DNA of 33,093 bases from the NCBI GenBank assembly GCA_900545745.1, contig URAD01000018.1:1-33093 (forward strand). The letters run 5' to 3'. Of the stretch, positions 30,540 through 33,093 are shown one piece after another. Under the pieces are notes generated by a model. That model ran no database searches. It was given only the letters and a program-made list of their open reading frames with translations, and was not told the DNA's origin. The position numbers and the translations under genes were made by a program. Within the stretch, counting starts at the first letter, position 1, and each line of letters opens with the position of its first letter. Source of the stretch: an uncultured Collinsella sp. (lineage in GTDB: Bacteria; Actinomycetota; Coriobacteriia; Coriobacteriales; Coriobacteriaceae).

Positions 30540-31430
30540 CTACTGAAGCGCCTGTGCGCCCAGGGCCAGGCAGCCCATGATGCCCTGCTTGCCCTCGAGG
30601 CTGTTGTTGACAATATAGGAATCGATGTCGTTGACCTCGAGCGTGACGATATAGCCGTTGAGCATCTCGGCGCACTTTTTGCGTGCGAGCGGCACGATGG
30701 GGGTGTGGTCGGCCACGCCGCCGCCGATGATGATCTTTTGCGGTGCGTAGCACAGCGTGTAGGTCATGAGCGCCTGTGCCAGATAGCCTGCGAGCAGGTC
30801 CATGGCCTCCAGGTCATCGGCCATGTCTCCGGCGCTCTTGCCATCCCAGCGCTTTTTAACGCCGGGGCCGGCGATGAGGCCCTCGAGGCAGTTGTCGTGG
30901 AAGGGGCAGGCGCTGTGCTCGCCAATGGTGTCGCGCGGGTCGCGCGTGACCAGGATGTGGCCAGCCTCGGGATGCATCATGCCGTGCACGAGCTTACCGC
31001 CCGAGAGCACGCCGGCGCCCACGCCGGTGCCGATGGTCAGATACACAACGTCAGTGAGGCCCTGGGCGCAACCAAAGGTGACCTCGCCCAGGCAGGCGAC
31101 GTTGACGTCGGTGTCGTAGCCGCAGGGGATATTGAGCTCGTTTTGGATAGTGCCCAGCAGGTCAAAGTAGCGCCATGCCGTTTTGGGCGTCTCCAGGATC
31201 TTGCCGTATTGGGGCGAAGCGGGGTTGACTGCGGTGGGGCCAAAGGCGCCGATGCCCAGTGCGGCGATGCCCTTGTCGGCAAACCATGCATTGACGGCCT
31301 CAACGGTCTCCTGCGGGGTCGTGGTCGCGATCTGCTCACGCTCCAGGACCGTACCGTCTGCATAGCCCGTGGCGCAGACCATCTTGGTGCCGCCGGCCTC
31401 GAGCGCTCCGATAAGCTGCTGTTCTGCCAT
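30540..31430 (-). CDS. ROK-family sugar kinase (probable fructokinase)
   Basis: A 296-residue cytoplasmic kinase. GALEAGGTKMVCATG is the phosphate-binding loop (about 8-22), YDTDVN carries the likely catalytic Asp (108), and LTIGTGVGAGVLSGGKLVHG follows. The Zn-binding set is complete: His 153 and 158, Cys 175, His 178 and Cys 181 in HPEAGHILV and SACPFHDNCLEG. EAGGTK with CPFH and CLEG is typical of bacterial ROK fructokinases (GmuE/ScrK-like) rather than glucokinases. ATG 31430 has AGAGGAA upstream. It has no sugar-transport neighbours here, so the substrate is inferred from sequence only. Confidence 0.85.
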   Translation of the reverse strand: MAEQQLIGALEAGGTKMVCATGYADGTVLEREQIATTTPQETVEAVNAWFADKGIAALGIGAFGPTAVNPASPQYGKILETPKTAWRYFDLLGTIQNELNIPCGYDTDVNVACLGEVTFGCAQGLTDVVYLTIGTGVGAGVLSGGKLVHGMMHPEAGHILVTRDPRDTIGEHSACPFHDNCLEGLIAGPGVKKRWDGKSAGDMADDLEAMDLLAGYLAQALMTYTLCYAPQKIIIGGGVADHTPIVPLARKKCAEMLNGYIVTLEVNDIDSYIVNNSLEGKQGIMGCLALGAQALQ

Positions 31431-31502
31431 AGTATTCCTCTCTCTGGGACGAGTTGCTCCGTGACTAAAGTATAGGGCTCTAAACCATTTAAGAAAGCGC
31501 CA

Positions 31503-31545
31503 TAAAAAGAAGCCTCGCAACGCGGCAGGCGGTGCGGGGCTTCTT
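31503..31545 (-). terminator. Intrinsic terminator of the aminotransferase gene
   Basis: AAGAAGCCTCGCA (31507-31519) pairs with TGCGGGGCTTCTT (31533-31545). On the minus strand a T-run follows (plus-strand A run 31504-31508). It separates the aminotransferase from the ROK gene. Confidence 0.85.
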
Positions 31546-31571
31546 TAGTTACTTTAGTTGCCGGGCCGTCC

Positions 31572-32753
31572 TTACCCGCGCGGTTTGATTTTATCACGCA
31601 GGGACTTGAGGTTCTCCAGTGCCGCGTTAAGCGTCTCGTCTCGCTTGGCAAAGTGGAAACGAATCAGGTGGTTGACGGGCTCGCGGAAGAAGCTCGAGCC
31701 GGGCACGGCGCCCACGCCCACCTTAGACGCGAGGTCCTCGCAGAATTCGAGGTCGCTGTCATAGCCAAACTCAGAGATGTCCATCATGACGTAGTAGGCG
31801 CCCTGCGGCACGTTATGCTCAAGACCGATGCTGTCGAGTCCCTGGCAGAACAGGTCGCGTTTGGCGGCATAGAGGTCAAGGACCTCATCGTAATAGCTGT
31901 CGTCGAAGTTGAGGGCGGTGACGACGGCTTCCTGCAGGGGAGCGGCGGCGCCCACGGTGAGGAAGTCGTGGACCTTTTTGATGCGCTCGGTGATTTCGGC
32001 AGGGGCGATAGTGTAGCCCAGACGCCAGCCGGTGATGGAGTAGGTCTTGGACAGCGAGCTGCAGCTGATGGTGCGCTCGAACATGCCAGGCAGCGTGGCC
32101 ATGTAGACGTGCTCATGGGGTGCGTAGACGATGTGCTCGTATACCTCGTCGGTGATGCAATAGGCGTCGTACTTTTTGCAGAGGTCGGCGATAAAGGTGA
32201 GCTCCTCGCGCGTAAAGACCTTGCCGCAGGGGTTGGAAGGGTTGCACAGGACGATGGCCTTTGGGTCGTTGTCGCGGAAGGCCGCCTCGAGGACCTCGCG
32301 GTCGAAGTCAAAGGTGGGCGGGTTGAGCGGCACATAGATGGGCTCGGCTCCCGAGAGAATGGTGTCAGCGCCGTAGTTCTCATAGAACGGCGAGAAGATG
32401 ACGACCTTGTCGCCGGGGTTCGTGACCGTCATCATGGCGGCCATCATGGCCTCGGTGGAGCCGCAGGTGACTACGATATTCTCGTTGGGGTTCACCGGCA
32501 TGCCCATAAAGTGCTCCTGTTTGGCGGCGAGCGCCTCGCGCATGGCCTGGGAGCCCCAGGTGATGGAGTACTGGTGATAGAGCGGCTTGGGGTCGCTGGC
32601 GATGGCGCTGAGGCTATCGAGCAGCTGCGCCGGGGGATCGAAGTCGGGGAAGCCCTGCGAGAGATTGACAGCGCCGTACTTATTGGAGATGCGTGTCATG
32701 CGGCGGATGACCGAATCGGTAAATCTTGCCGTGCGGTTGGAGAGTTCTTTCAT
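31572..32753 (-). CDS. Class I/II PLP-dependent aminotransferase
   Basis: A 393-residue fold-type I aminotransferase. AVNLSQGFPDFDPP near 28-42 is typical of the kynurenine/methionine/aspartate aminotransferase subgroup. VTCGSTEAMMAAMM binds the cofactor phosphate, LCNPSNPCGKVFTREEL carries the conserved Asn, ITDEVYEH the Asp, and SSLSKTYSITGWRLGY the Schiff-base Lys near residue 236. RFHFAKRDE holds the C-terminal substrate-binding Arg. The exact amino acid is not clear; aspartate, methionine or aromatic substrates are all possible. ATG 32753 has GAAAGGA upstream. It is transcribed away from the tRNA pair. Confidence 0.88.
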   Translation of the reverse strand: MKELSNRTARFTDSVIRRMTRISNKYGAVNLSQGFPDFDPPAQLLDSLSAIASDPKPLYHQYSITWGSQAMREALAAKQEHFMGMPVNPNENIVVTCGSTEAMMAAMMTVTNPGDKVVIFSPFYENYGADTILSGAEPIYVPLNPPTFDFDREVLEAAFRDNDPKAIVLCNPSNPCGKVFTREELTFIADLCKKYDAYCITDEVYEHIVYAPHEHVYMATLPGMFERTISCSSLSKTYSITGWRLGYTIAPAEITERIKKVHDFLTVGAAAPLQEAVVTALNFDDSYYDEVLDLYAAKRDLFCQGLDSIGLEHNVPQGAYYVMMDISEFGYDSDLEFCEDLASKVGVGAVPGSSFFREPVNHLIRFHFAKRDETLNAALENLKSLRDKIKPRG

Positions 32754-32863
32754 GACGGTCCTTTCGAGGATTTGCAGTGGCGCAAGTTTACTCCTATGAA
32801 ACCGGTGGGATTTGCTCGAAATGGTCTCGAAAAACTCTTTTCAAAATTCTTGAAAATTGGGGC

Positions 32864-32892
32864 TTGCATCGCGTGGCGTTCCTTGCAATAAT
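32864..32892 (+). promoter_or_regulatory. Promoter of the tRNA-His/tRNA-Lys pair
   Basis: TTGCAT (32864-32869), 17-base spacer, AATAAT (32887-32892), ending 26 bases before the mature tRNA-His 5' end. Confidence 0.65.
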
Positions 32893-32918
32893 AGTCGAGC
32901 GCGAAGCGCACAGGACAC

Positions 32919-32993
32919 GGTGGGTGTAGCTCAGTTGGCTAGAGCGACGGGTTGTGGTCCCGTAGGTCGAGGGTTCGAGTCCCTTTACCCACC
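32919..32993 (+). tRNA. tRNA-His (anticodon GTG)
   Basis: A complete cloverleaf with acceptor GTGGGTG/TACCCAC, anticodon stem ACGGG/CCCGT and loop TTGTGGT (anticodon GTG). The extra G(-1) at 32919 faces C73, the histidine identity element. CCA follows at 32994-32996 and may be encoded. Confidence 0.95.
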
Positions 32994-33018
32994 CCAGTTC
33001 TTGCTTCGTGTTGATATC

Positions 33019-33091
33019 GGGTCGTTAGCTCAGTTGGTAGAGCAGGGGACTCTTAATCCCAAGGTCCAGGGTTCGACCCCCTGACGGCCCA
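33019..33091 (+). tRNA. tRNA-Lys (anticodon CTT)
   Basis: Acceptor GGGTCGT/ACGGCCC, D-arm GCTC/GAGC, anticodon loop CTCTTAA (anticodon CTT) and T-loop TTCGACC. The outermost anticodon-stem pair (G27-A43) is mismatched. The window ends two bases after the discriminator, so CCA cannot be judged. It is 25 bases after tRNA-His and probably co-transcribed. Confidence 0.93.
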
Positions 33092-33093
33092 CC

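Overview
The window looks like chromosome of a high-GC, Gram-positive anaerobe of the class Coriobacteriia, most likely Collinsella or a close relative. This is inferred from several things together: GC-rich codon use with frequent TTG and GTG starts, an actinobacterial-type Rho with a very long basic N-terminus, a CarD regulator, a PflX-type radical SAM protein, ATP-type PEP carboxykinase and an LctP lactate permease. No rRNA or other marker is present to settle the genus.

Layout. 1-275 holds a 123-bp inverted-repeat element and no gene. 276-8495 carries a MOP-type flippase (-), lactate permease, pckA, a stand-alone B3/B4 domain protein with a structured leader, a MarR regulator, a DegV protein and a small MGMT-like protein. 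8534-9789 is a complete IS3-family element that landed inside a hairpin repeat. 10148-12557 has trpS and a TagO/WecA-type transferase (both -), followed upstream by a candidate 6S-like RNA on the minus strand. 13082-21251 carries a PflX radical SAM protein, tRNA-Ala(CGC), a small membrane-anchored coiled-coil protein, pncB, proB, a convergent proline-iminopeptidase-type hydrolase, proA and an HD-domain protein. 21385-22985 has a REP-associated tyrosine transposase (RAYT) and carD, both on the minus strand. 23328-30425 has argS, rho, a large Ala-rich membrane protein and a VanZ-like protein. 30540-33091 has a ROK sugar kinase and a class I aminotransferase (both -), then tRNA-His and tRNA-Lys.

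How the genes fit together. Lactate permease and pckA suit growth on organic acids with gluconeogenesis. proB and proA are the first two steps of proline synthesis, and a likely proline-releasing peptidase lies between them. trpS, argS, three tRNAs, rho and carD form a housekeeping information-processing set. The flippase and the TagO/WecA-type transferase serve envelope polysaccharide synthesis.

The most interesting structure is a set of dispersed palindromic repeats placed just behind stop codons. They come in three stem families (stems built on ACCACCACAAAGG, on CCTGCCAAAA, and on GTGCCGGCACTT) but share a GGGAC or GGGGAC core. Two inverted copies of one family bracket the RAYT gene, the arrangement expected if the RAYT mobilises these palindromes. 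Two longer inverted-repeat elements (83-205 and 25305-25454) form a separate repeat class.
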